Notes: generated by a model from the letters alone, not told the origin. A DNA stretch of 7,306 nucleotides from Actinoplanes liguriensis (GCA_000715855.1 KL571225.1:140710-148015); one strand, 5' to 3'. Positions 1 to 5,481 are shown, counted from the first letter of the stretch. Program-made: numbers and translations.

Positions 1-988
1 TAGCCGATCGAGGCGACCACGCTGACCCGGGGTGCCGCCACGGCCGGGTCGTCGGCCGCCGCGCTCATCCCGACCGGGAAGCCGAGTGAGGCGCCGACGC
101 CCCAGAGCAGCGCTCCGGCGAACGCCACCGCCGGGTGTGAGCCGAACGCGAAGAGCAGCAGCCCGCCGAGGCTGATCAGGGCGAGCACGCGGACCACCGG
201 CACCCGGCCGTGCCGGTCCAGCAGGCCGGGGCCGTACCAGCGGCCGACCGTCATCGCGGCCAGGAACACCGCGAAGGCGAGCGTGCCGAGCGAGGCCGAG
301 GTGCCGTAGTCATCGATCATCGCGACGTTGATCCAGTCGATGCCGGCGCCTTCGGTGAACGCGAAGGCCAGCACGAACACGCCGATCAGCAGGGTCCGCG
401 GCTCCCGCCAGAAGCGCAGGAACCCGGGTTTGGGCTCCGAAGCCACCGGTTCAAAAGAATCAGGACCGAATTTCTGTACGGCGACAGCCACGGTCACCGC
501 GGACGCCGCCATCATGATCACCATGTGCACGGTGACCGAGATCCCCACGGCCACGGCGCCCGCGCCGATCAGCGCCCCGGCCACCGTTCCGACGCTGTAC
601 CCGGCGTGGAACCGGGGCATGATCGCCCGCCCGAGCCGCTGTTCCACGACGGCGCCCTGCACGTTCATCGCCACGTCCCAGGCGCCGGTCGCGAAGCCGT
701 AGACGTAGAGGCCGATCACCACCGGCGCCACCCCGAACCGGTAGCCGATCCCGACCGCGCTCATCGCCACGCCGAGGACCAGGGCCATCGCGGCGACCGT
801 CCGCCGCGAGCCGAACCGCCCGACGATGTGCCCGGCCAGCGGCAGCGAGGGGACGGGCTGAGCCCCAGCGAGTCCCGGATCTGCGGGATCCGTGCCGCGA
901 AGCTGGCCATCGCCACGCCCAGGAAGATGAAGGCGAGATAGACCGCACGGGTGGTGGCACGCAGATCGCTGTCCGTGGTGGTGATCAC
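1..988 (-). pseudogene. MFS transporter, frame-broken and cut by the left window edge
   Basis: Read from a GTG at 988, the protein begins MITTTDSDLRATTRAVYLAF and runs through AARIPQIRDSLGLSPS, a typical first helix and loop of a major facilitator superfamily permease. Near 850-858 the reading frame changes. The next frame continues cleanly as SLPLAGHIVGRFGSRRTVAA, the conserved loop after TM2, then VVIGLYVYGFATGAWDVAMN, GRAIMPRFHAGYSVGTVAGA and further hydrophobic helices to position 1 with no stop. The stretch normally lying between LGLSPS and PLAG (most of TM2, roughly 16 residues) is missing, so this looks like a deletion of about 47-50 nt whose length is not a multiple of three. The family exports or imports small molecules across the cytoplasmic membrane; the substrate cannot be told. 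The gene is divergent from the oxidoreductase at 1028. It is either a real pseudogene or an assembly error. Confidence 0.8.
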
Positions 989-1027
989 CGACAGGACGCT
1001 ACCGGGAGCGTGTCTAGACTTCAGTCC
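989..1027. promoter_or_regulatory. Divergent leaderless-type promoters
   Basis: On the minus strand TAGCGT (1001 to 996) is followed by exactly 7 nt and then the GTG start at 988. On the plus strand TAGACT (1015-1020) is followed by exactly 7 nt and then a GTG at 1028. TANNNT about 7 nt before a start codon is the known layout of actinobacterial leaderless transcripts, in which the start codon is the first base of the mRNA. Neither start has a Shine-Dalgarno sequence. The two -10 boxes are 13 nt apart, so each expected -35 region overlaps the other promoter and the two genes could exclude each other's transcription. I see no clear -35 hexamers. Confidence 0.5.
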
Positions 1028-2617
1028 GTGCTTGGGGAACCGGAGTGGGACGTCGCGGTGATCGGGGCGGGTCCCGCCGGGCTGGCGGCCGCCCACGCGG
1101 CGGCGTCGGAGGGCGCGCGGGTCGTGGTGCTGGAGCGCTCCGAGCATCCGCGGTACAAGACGTGCGGCGGCGGCCTGCTCGGCAGTTCGCTGCGGCTGAG
1201 CACGGAACGCCTGGCCACGGTCCCGGTGCGGGATGCCATCACCAGCCTGACCTTCACCCTGGACGGGCGCCGCGAGTTCACCCGCAGCTCGGAGCAGCCT
1301 CTGCTGGCGCTGGTCCGGCGGGACGAATTCGACCGGGCCTGGTGCGAGACAGCGGAGAAGGCGGGTGCGGTCGTGCGGCAGAACACTCAGGTCCGCGCGC
1401 TGTCGCAGGACGAGCACGGCGTCACGGTGACGCTGGCGAGCGGTGCGGCGGTGACCGCGCGGGTGGCGATCGGCGCGGACGGCTCGGCCGGCATCACCAG
1501 CCGCCACGTCGGCGTCGTCTTCGAGCAGCAGGACCTGGGCCTGGAGGTCGAGCTGGCGGCCACGCCGGAGGATCAGGAGCGCTGGCGCGGGCGGGTGCTG
1601 CTGGACTGGGGGCCGTTCCCCGGGTCGTACGGCTGGCTGTTCCCGAAGGGTGACGAGCTGACCGTCGGTGTGATCATGGAGAAGGGCCACGGCGCCGACA
1701 CCAAGCGCTACCTGCACGATTTCGTCGAGCGGCTGGGCCTGTCCGGTCGCACGGTGCTGCGCGACTCCGGCCACCTGACCCGCTGCCGCGCCGCCACGTC
1801 GCCGGTTCGCAGGGGGCGGGTGCTGGTCGCCGGCGACGCCGCGGGCCTGCTCGAGCCGTGGACCCGCGAGGGCATCAGCTATGCGATCCGGTCCGGGTCG
1901 TGGGCGGGCGAGGTCGCTGCCAGAGGTCAAGAGCTTTGCGCGTACGACATGAAGGTCGCCGCCGAACTCCAACCCGAGATGGTCGCCGGCCGTCGCCTGC
2001 TCGGCGTGTTCGCCCGGCACCCGTCGGTCGTGCACACCGCGATGTCCAGCGCGCTCGGCTGGCGTGCGTTCAGCGGCTTCTGCCGGGGTGACTTCTCGAT
2101 GGCCGGCGCTCTGGGCCGCCCGACCGTGAAGGCGGCGCTGCGCCTGCTCGGCAGCCGGTCCAGCCGGCTGCCGTCTGACGGACGAGATTTTCAGGGACGT
2201 ACCTGCCACGGGCCCCACTGCACCGGCGTGGCGAAACCGCCCCGCCGTGCCTCTCGGGCCCCGGCCGCGGAGAGGGGTCCTTCCCGATCGGAGCGCACCC
2301 CGGCGCCGATCAGCCTCGCCTCGAACCAGGACCCGCTCAGGCCCCGGCGGACCCGCTCCCACAGCCCGCCCTCGACCAGCGCGGATGTGTGGCAGCGCAG
2401 TTGTCCGGTGAGTTGTTCGGGGTTCTCACCGCAGGTGTCGCACCCGCACAGCGGCAGGCTCTCCGTCCACCACCGGCCGAAGCGCAGGTGCAGGCCGGAA
2501 TCGGTGAACTGGATCGCGAGCGGCGCGGCCGCGGGGGTGCGGGGGATGAGCCGGACGGTCCGCGCGAGCGCCTCGTCGAGCCCGGGCGGCTCCTTGCTCT
2601 CCCGGCGCTCCACTTGA
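1028..2617 (+). CDS. Geranylgeranyl reductase family FAD-dependent oxidoreductase (homology ends near 2150)
   Basis: Flavoprotein of the p-hydroxybenzoate-hydroxylase fold, geranylgeranyl reductase family; members reduce polyprenyl chains or act as related FAD monooxygenases/oxidoreductases. Numbered from the GTG at 1028: the dinucleotide-binding GAGPAG is at 13-18, the ribose-binding acidic residue in VVVLERSE near 36, the family motif PRYKTCGGG at 41-49, IGADGSAG at 148-155, YGWLFPKGD at 201-209, and the second FAD motif GDAAGLLEPWTREGIS at 269-284. The C-terminal block HPSVVH...LGWRAFSGFCRG follows. Recognisable family sequence stops near residue 374 (about 2150), the usual length. The frame then stays open to 2617 with Arg/Pro/Ser-rich sequence antisense to the DUF6226 gene. 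A TGA in another frame at 2176 is a likely ancestral stop, so a small frameshift near 2150-2176 is suspected. A GTG at 1010 is an alternative start; 1028 is preferred because of the leaderless-type box. The polyprenyl substrate is unknown. Confidence 0.75.
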   Translation: MLGEPEWDVAVIGAGPAGLAAAHAAASEGARVVVLERSEHPRYKTCGGGLLGSSLRLSTERLATVPVRDAITSLTFTLDGRREFTRSSEQPLLALVRRDEFDRAWCETAEKAGAVVRQNTQVRALSQDEHGVTVTLASGAAVTARVAIGADGSAGITSRHVGVVFEQQDLGLEVELAATPEDQERWRGRVLLDWGPFPGSYGWLFPKGDELTVGVIMEKGHGADTKRYLHDFVERLGLSGRTVLRDSGHLTRCRAATSPVRRGRVLVAGDAAGLLEPWTREGISYAIRSGSWAGEVAARGQELCAYDMKVAAELQPEMVAGRRLLGVFARHPSVVHTAMSSALGWRAFSGFCRGDFSMAGALGRPTVKAALRLLGSRSSRLPSDGRDFQGRTCHGPHCTGVAKPPRRASRAPAAERGPSRSERTPAPISLASNQDPLRPRRTRSHSPPSTSADVWQRSCPVSCSGFSPQVSHPHSGRLSVHHRPKRRCRPESVNWIASGAAAGVRGMSRTVRASASSSPGGSLLSRRST

Positions 2618-2709
2618 TAGCACTCGGTGAGCTCGTCCAGCAGGGTGTCGGCCGCCTCGTGCAACGTGGTGAAGCGGTCCGGATCGGTGGCGTGCTGAAT
2701 GCCGTCCAC
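2191..2709 (-). CDS. DUF6226 family protein
   Basis: Soluble protein of about 172 residues, recognised as DUF6226 by the pattern DRFTTLHEAADTLLDEL, then YQVER, AAPLAIQFTDSGLHLRFGRW, the cysteine cluster LCGCDTC near residues 88-93, LVEGGLWE, and a closing QWGPW. The function of the family is not known; the CGCDxC cluster may bind a metal, which is inference. The GTG at 2709 is chosen because family-like sequence (DGIQHATDPDRF) starts there. The frame is open upstream to 2907, but that part is antisense or shadow of the DUF397 gene and has no family features. No clear ribosome site is visible. The gene lies 56 nt downstream of the DUF397 gene on the same strand and probably shares its transcript. 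Its 3' half overlaps the suspicious C-terminal read-through of the oxidoreductase; this gene has the better claim to that DNA. Confidence 0.72.
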   Translation of the reverse strand: MDGIQHATDPDRFTTLHEAADTLLDELTECYQVERRESKEPPGLDEALARTVRLIPRTPAAAPLAIQFTDSGLHLRFGRWWTESLPLCGCDTCGENPEQLTGQLRCHTSALVEGGLWERVRRGLSGSWFEARLIGAGVRSDREGPLSAAGAREARRGGFATPVQWGPWQVRP

Positions 2710-2765
2710 CAGAGCAGTATGCCGCGCTCGGCCCGCGGCACCCAGGCGCTCCGGTGGGGACGGAA

Positions 2766-2966
2766 TCACGCGTCGCTGAATTCGTCGGACTTGACTCCGG
2801 CGAGGAAGGCCTCCCATGCGGCCCGGTCGAAGTTCAGCGGAGTGACGCCGGGGTTCTTGGAGTCCCTGATCAGGAACCGCTCGCCGTTTCGCGCGACCTC
2901 GACGCATGCCCCGCTGGAACAGCGTTTACTCCGTCGCCAGTTCGATTCGCCGGTCGTTTTGATCAT
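2766..2966 (-). CDS. DUF397 domain small protein (second of two)
   Basis: A 66-residue protein made up of a single DUF397 domain: NWRRSKRCSSGACVEVA, IRDSKNP, then LNFDRAAWEAFLAGVKSDEF. In actinomycetes DUF397 proteins are usually encoded beside XRE/DUF5753 (WhiJ/Scr1-type) regulators and are thought to modulate them; no enzymatic activity is known. The ATG at 2966 is chosen because GGAGGT (2980 to 2975) sits 8 nt before it, an excellent ribosome site; the longer frame from 2999 has none. Over 55 ungapped residues it matches the DUF397 protein at 3168-3362 at 28 positions by eye, including the RC...CVEVA and RDSKNP blocks, so the two look like an old tandem duplication. A TATGCT box near 3018-3023 on the minus strand is a possible -10 element, weakly supported. 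Confidence 0.88.
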   Translation of the reverse strand: MIKTTGESNWRRSKRCSSGACVEVARNGERFLIRDSKNPGVTPLNFDRAAWEAFLAGVKSDEFSDA

Positions 2967-3053
2967 GTCTGTGCACCTCCGTGACGGTTCGAACTCCACG
3001 GTAAGTGATGGCGAAGCATACGGAAGGTCACCGGCATGAATGAAAAAGAAAGG

Positions 3054-3090
3054 ACGCCGCTTATCTCACTAATTGTGAGCTATGCGGCGT
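3054..3090 (-). terminator. Hairpin with U-rich tail, downstream of the first DUF397 gene
   Basis: ACGCCGC (3054-3060) pairs with GCGGCGT (3084-3090), and inside it CTCAC (3065-3069) pairs with GTGAG (3075-3079) around a TAATT loop. Read on the minus strand the hairpin is followed by CCTTTCTTTTTC, a convincing U-rich tract. It would end minus-strand transcripts coming from the DUF397 gene at 3168-3362 before they reach the next DUF397 gene. The near-symmetric inner palindrome could instead be a protein-binding site. Confidence 0.55.
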
Positions 3091-3130
3091 AGATTAGAAG
3101 TAAAATATGTAATTTGTGAGTATTTTGACG

Positions 3131-3155
3131 GGCCCGCTCCTGGCGGGAGCGGGCC
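3131..3155 (-). terminator. GC-rich hairpin just after the DUF397 stop
   Basis: A perfect 10-bp stem, GGCCCGCTCC (3131-3140) with GGAGCGGGCC (3146-3155), and a 5-nt loop. It begins 12 nt beyond the stop of the minus-strand DUF397 gene. Downstream on that strand the sequence is GTCAAAATACTC, with no T-run, so it is a candidate actinobacterial terminator or mRNA 3'-end stabiliser acting together with the hairpin at 3054-3090. Confidence 0.5.
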
Positions 3156-3167
3156 GGTCATAAGTCT

Positions 3168-3362
3168 TCAGAAACGGAACTCGCCCGCGGTGACGCCCTC
3201 GACGAACGCATCCCATTCGGCCTTGGTGAAGGTCAGAGCGGCGACTTCGGGGTTCTTCGAATCGCGGATCATGTAGGTGTCGTCGATCTTCGCGACCTCG
3301 ACGCAGGTCGACGTGCCGCAGCGGCTGCTCTTCCGCCATGCGGGCGCGTTCATGTTCTCCAT
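3168..3362 (-). CDS. DUF397 domain small protein (first of two)
   Basis: A 64-residue protein consisting of one DUF397 domain: APAWRKSSRCGTSTCVEVAK, YMIRDSKNP, then LTFTKAEWDAFVEGVTAGEF. The ATG at 3362 has GGAGAG (3375 to 3370) 7 nt before it. A longer form of 77 residues could start at an ATG at 3401. That ATG overlaps the TGA of the regulator relic as ATGA, the standard layout for translational coupling of a regulator with its DUF397 partner. Which start is used now is open: the Shine-Dalgarno favours 3362, the ancestral coupling favours 3401. DUF397 proteins commonly accompany XRE/DUF5753 regulators, and here the adjacent regulator is dead, leaving this gene orphaned. Confidence 0.88.
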   Translation of the reverse strand: MENMNAPAWRKSSRCGTSTCVEVAKIDDTYMIRDSKNPEVAALTFTKAEWDAFVEGVTAGEFRF

Positions 3363-3607
3363 CTGGGGACTCTCCACGTTTTCCTTCGCCGCACCCGTCA
3401 TCGGGCCGACATCAATGGTTGTCTATCAGCCCGGGTCGGCCGATTGTGGTTTCCGTATCCCCGGACCGCTAGCTGCTGTCGGATGAAGATCATGTCTTTT
3501 TCGTCAGCGGCTTCGTGCCAGGCCTCGTCGACGCCCTCGCGATGTTTCGCGATAGCTTCTCGGCCCTCGATCGTTCCGTCACCGAGACGGGTTTCCCGGC
3601 ACAGCGC

Positions 3608-3634
3608 GGCTCTCCTGCCCATGGCGGGAGAGCC
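3608..3634. repeat. 27-bp near-perfect palindrome inside the regulator relic
   Basis: GGCTCTCCTGCC (3608-3619) faces GGCGGGAGAGCC (3623-3634) across the 3-nt loop CAT, with one non-Watson-Crick position that becomes a wobble pair in RNA. It lies where the relic's protein stops matching the intact regulator (NSGSPAMGRRAA against FDLLTLGEGEV) although the number of codons is unchanged. Confidence 0.7.
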
Positions 3635-3745
3635 GGAATTGGCATTGCAGGTGATCGCCGCGTCAAGAACGAACGGGACGATCCCGATGTCCGCGACCGG
3701 TGCGCCGGTCAACGACGAGCCCGGGAAAGGCGTGAGAACGACTCG

Positions 3746-3771
3746 CTCTCGCGTTCCGCGGAACGCGAGAG
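3746..3771. repeat. 26-bp perfect palindrome inside the regulator relic
   Basis: CTCTCGCGTTCCG (3746-3758) is followed directly by its exact reverse complement CGGAACGCGAGAG (3759-3771). The corresponding part of the intact gene contains only an imperfect version, with CTCGCGC and GCGCGAG arms around a non-matching centre. It could extrude as a cruciform, form an mRNA hairpin about 43 nt after the relic's start, or bind a dimeric protein. Confidence 0.75.
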
Positions 3772-3874
3772 GGCCGCGCTGACGCGCGACAGTGGGTGTG
3801 TCACCCTCAGCCATGGGACCTTCATCGTTGAAGTGGTCGAACCGAGTCGGTGGTGTAGCCCTGCTTACTTTGCC

Positions 3875-3908
3875 ACCTCGCTGAGTGCCAGTTGGCAATC
3901 AGCGAGGT
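3875..3908. repeat. 34-bp palindrome in the leader of the regulator relic
   Basis: ACCTCGCTGA (3875-3884) pairs with TCAGCGAGGT (3899-3908), and inside it TGCCA (3886-3890) pairs with TGGCA (3893-3897), with one G/A mismatch between the two stems and a 2-nt centre. It lies between the shared upstream motif and the relic's ATG. No U-tract follows on either strand, so a terminator is unlikely; an operator or leader hairpin is more plausible. Confidence 0.7.
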
Positions 3909-3917
3909 CGCGGACAT

Positions 3918-3939
3918 CCTAGTACTGTCCTATCAGAAC
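3918..3939 (-). promoter_or_regulatory. Conserved upstream motif, left copy
   Basis: The core, read on the minus strand as GTTCTGATAGGACAGTA (3939 to 3923), then one variable base, then TAGG, is repeated at 6459 to 6438 with 21 of 22 bases identical. It lies about 104 nt upstream of the regulator relic's ATG, in the orientation of transcription. Conservation at a locus whose gene has decayed suggests a still-used binding site or promoter. The contained GATAGGACAG...TAGG spacing gives a hint of a direct repeat, TAGG-N7-TAGG. Confidence 0.6.
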
Positions 3940-4009
3940 GAGACGTGGCGGGTGGGGTTTTGGTTCGATTCCCCGGTGTCACCCATTAGGAAAATGCCAT
4001 CTGTCCTGG

Positions 4010-4456
4010 TCAGGCTGCAGCCAATCCGTAACCCCAAGGGGTACGGCGACCGTCCTCCATGGCCCGGCGCAGAGCCCGGCCGACCTGATTGAAGACCCGG
4101 ACGTCGCTCGAGGAGTAGAGCACGACGGCAGCGCCGTGGTATTGCGCGTGGAGTTCCCAGCGTCGTGGCTCGCGCCAGAAGAAGGCGAGGAGCGGGCCGG
4201 CGACCGCCAGGAAGGCGATCACATAGAGTGTCGGATTCGCCAGCAGCGTCCACCCCGCGCCGACCGAGAGCAGCGCGCCGGCGGCGAGGTGGGGAGCGTA
4301 GGGGCGGGTTCGCGCCGGGGTCTGCACCAGCCCGACGTGGCGGAGGTCCGCGACGGCGAAGCGCCGTGATTCCGGAGAGGTGTGCCAGGTGAAGAGCGCT
4401 TCGGTGACCTCAGCGTCCGACCCGAGGTAGTAGGTGCGGGGGCCGCGTGTGCTCAT
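4010..4456 (-). CDS. DUF6232 family membrane protein
   Basis: A 148-residue protein recognised as DUF6232: N-terminal small beta-rich part (TYYLGSDAEVTEALFTW, FAVADLRHVGLVQ), two adjacent membrane helices at about 54-72 and 76-94, then a C-terminal cytoplasmic part WELHAQYHGAAVVLYSSSDVRVFNQVGRALRRAMED. The family has no known function; the N- and C-terminal parts resemble small domains that sense or bind at the membrane, but I cannot say more. The ATG at 4456 is well supported by GAAGGAG 6 nt upstream. The gene lies between the regulator-relic motif and a decayed LysR fragment, in a place that has no counterpart in the intact module at 5482-7289, so it was either inserted here or lost there. 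The stop is at 4010; 4013-3940 holds nothing else that I can name. Confidence 0.82.
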   Translation of the reverse strand: MSTRGPRTYYLGSDAEVTEALFTWHTSPESRRFAVADLRHVGLVQTPARTRPYAPHLAAGALLSVGAGWTLLANPTLYVIAFLAVAGPLLAFFWREPRRWELHAQYHGAAVVLYSSSDVRVFNQVGRALRRAMEDGRRTPWGYGLAAA

Positions 4457-4601
4457 GGCGCACTCCTTCTCGCGTTACCTTGCGAGGAGGAGAAGACCGG
4501 GGACACCATTGGCACGAGAGCCAACCCCGCCTCGCTCGTACAGCACTGGAACGGTCGCGATGGGAACGTCGGACATTGTGCGAAGTGTTGGAGAGAGCGG
4601 A

Positions 4602-4633
4602 CAACGGCACCCGTTTGCCGCCGGGTGCCGTTG
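4602..4633 (-). terminator. Strong hairpin, left copy of the LysR terminator
   Basis: CAACGGCACCCG (4602-4613) pairs perfectly with CGGGTGCCGTTG (4622-4633) over an 8-nt loop. A weaker outer stem, TTGGAGAGAG with CTCTCC and CTCCAA, extends it with a bulge. The core GGCACCCG-N-TTGCCGCCGGGTGCC is the same as the hairpin at 6577-6600, downstream of the intact LysR gene, and it holds the same position relative to the LysR relic at 4654-4735. It may now work as a bidirectional stop or simply be left over. Confidence 0.6.
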
Positions 4634-4653
4634 TTGTGTCTCTCCCTCCAACT

Positions 4654-4735
4654 CCGCCCTTGTTGCTCTACGCTCAGTGAAGCACGCCACGTATCGCTTC
4701 GCTACAGGGCTAACTGCCATGTTGCAGATTACGGA
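4654..4735 (-). pseudogene. Decayed 3' end of a LysR-type regulator gene
   Basis: The stretch aligns, with only about 2 nt of indel over some 75 bases, to the last codons of the LysR gene at 6622-6700. Shared blocks are CCGCCC, GCTCT, AAGCACGCCA and TGCCATG-TGCAG. Translated in the corresponding minus frame it still reads NLQHG, then a stop, then GVLH followed by further stops, against NLQHGTL...GVLDLVL in the intact gene. It is therefore a non-coding relic. Upstream sequence beyond about 4740 is too diverged to follow with certainty, so the size of the lost gene is unknown. Confidence 0.55.
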
Positions 4736-4866
4736 TAACCCGGTGACGGATCGGTCGTGTGGCGCTCGGCACGCGCGATGGCGTTTCATCGACCGAGGTA
4801 CCGGGCAAGCCAACCGACGAAGCCGCGACGATCCTGTATTTCTGCAGGTAGGAAGGGCGAATCCGG

Positions 4867-5325
4867 ATGGAGAGCCGATTGAGTGTCGCGGGGCAGACGG
4901 TGCAACCCGTGCTTGTCATGTTCCCGCTGGGCCTGTTCGCGATGGCCGTTTTGTTCGATGTAGCCGACTTGCTCGGTGGTCCTAACATCCTTGGCGCGCT
5001 GGCCTACTGGAACATCGCCGCCGGGCTGGTCGTCGGTGTGCTGGCCGCGGTGGCCGGTGCGGTCGACGTGATGTTCCTGCGCCGTCCACAGGCCCGACGG
5101 CTGGGCGCACTCCGCACGCTGATCAACATCGGTGTGCTGGTCGCCTTCGCGGTGATCCTGATGGTCCGGGTCCGGGCCACCGACCGGGTCGCCAGTGGTG
5201 GCCTGTTCCTGATCGAGGTCCTCGCCCTCGGCCTGGCCGCGTTCGGCGCCTGGTTCGCCGGGCAGCTCGCCAACGGACACACCCCGGCGTTCGCCCGCGC
5301 GGCCGCCAGCGCACGCAACTACTGA
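4867..5325 (+). CDS. DUF2231 domain membrane protein
   Basis: A 152-residue integral membrane protein with four predicted helices at about 14-34, 44-68, 82-103 and 111-133. The N-terminal TVQPVLVMFPLGLFAMAVLFDVADLL matches the DUF2231 signature, in which a His-Pro pair normally precedes LVxFP. Here the His is replaced by Gln (Q13). The following YWNIAAGLVVGVLAAVAGAVDVMFL and GGLFLIEVLALGL also fit. The family is widespread, of unknown function, and sometimes linked to haem or redox proteins, so losing the His may matter. The start is supported by AGGAAGGG about 10 nt before the ATG. Its final codons and stop lie in the first unit of the tandem repeats that follow. It is the only plus-strand gene in the right half and converges on the XRE regulator. 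Confidence 0.85.
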   Translation: MESRLSVAGQTVQPVLVMFPLGLFAMAVLFDVADLLGGPNILGALAYWNIAAGLVVGVLAAVAGAVDVMFLRRPQARRLGALRTLINIGVLVAFAVILMVRVRATDRVASGGLFLIEVLALGLAAFGAWFAGQLANGHTPAFARAAASARNY

Positions 5326-5467
5326 GCCCCGCGCGCAACTACCGAGACCTCCGCGACTGTTGGCGCGCGCAACCTCGGAGACCTGCGTGGCTGCTCGCGC
5401 ACCCGACTTCTGAGGCCCACGTGGGCTAAGGGGCCAACGGGACTACCGAGACCTGCGGGTTACCGAA
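5310..5467. repeat. Degenerate 34-bp tandem repeats between convergent genes
   Basis: Three successive full units start at 5330, 5364 and 5398, each exactly 34 bp, opening with CGCGCGCAAC, CGCGCGCAAC and CGCACCCGAC and continuing with a TACCGAGACC, CTCGGAGACC or TTCTGAGGCC block. A partial 20-bp unit at 5310-5329 covers the DUF2231 stop codon. A further unit at about 5432-5467 carries ACTACCGAGACCTGCGGG with a 2-nt offset. The third unit holds the 12-bp palindrome GCCCACGTGGGC (5415-5426). Because 34 is not a multiple of three and stops occur, the array is not coding. It sits where a terminator for the two convergent genes would be expected; no classical one is seen. Confidence 0.65.
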
Positions 5468-5481
5468 GCCGGCGGGCGGGA

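Larger units (their letters stand above)
3398..3814 (-). pseudogene. XRE/DUF5753 regulator relic with large internal deletion
   Basis: The open frame from the ATG at 3814 encodes 138 residues that match only the two ends of the intact regulator at 5482-6378. Residues 1-28 (MAEGDTPTVARQRGPLAF onward) align with its N-terminus MPEGDSPTVARRRVRLAL. Residues about 44-116 (GIVPFVLDAAIT, LCRETRLGD, EAWHEAADEKDMIFIRQQLA) align with its residues about 214-289 (RMVPFSIDAAVT, LYRETGLGD, KVWDEVADEATTLAFIDHQIELA). About 185 residues in between are gone, including the recognition helix of the HTH and most of DUF5753, so it cannot work as a DNA-binding regulator. The frame has survived, GAAGGT precedes the ATG, and its TGA overlaps an ATG of the DUF397 frame. 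It may still be translated as a short leader. A frame start at 3898 lacks homology upstream of 3814. Confidence 0.75.
4457..4866. other. Gene-free stretch with a hairpin and a LysR relic
   Basis: No open frame here shows family features or a credible ribosome site. It holds the ribosome site of the DUF6232 gene (about 4463-4469), a strong hairpin at 4602-4633, and a decayed 3' end of a LysR-type gene at about 4654-4735. The last 60 bases should hold the promoter of the DUF2231 gene; no convincing promoter hexamers were found. Confidence 0.6.

Noticed and set aside
1045..1653. 202-residue plus-strand frame within the oxidoreductase
   Set aside because: Gly/Arg/Ala-rich shadow frame of a high-G+C gene with clear family motifs in the other frame.
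761..2362. 533-residue minus-strand frame across the oxidoreductase
   Set aside because: Only its last 50 or so residues are real, being the N-terminus of the MFS transporter; the rest is antisense to the oxidoreductase and low-complexity.
3515..3922. 135-residue plus-strand frame over the regulator relic
   Set aside because: The opposite strand aligns with the intact regulator at both ends; the plus frame has no recognisable features.
3955..3985. TGGTTCGATTCCCCGG resembles the T-arm and 3' end of a tRNA, as might mark an integration site
   Set aside because: The T-stem pairs at only two or three positions, there is no CCA-compatible acceptor partner and no D-arm or anticodon arm upstream. 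It may be chance.
4475..4813. 112-residue minus-strand frame in the gene-free stretch
   Set aside because: No family features; it covers the LysR relic in the wrong frame and the hairpin, and lacks a ribosome site.
5310..5467. CRISPR array
   Set aside because: The repeats are contiguous and degenerate, with no unique spacers between conserved repeats and no cas genes.
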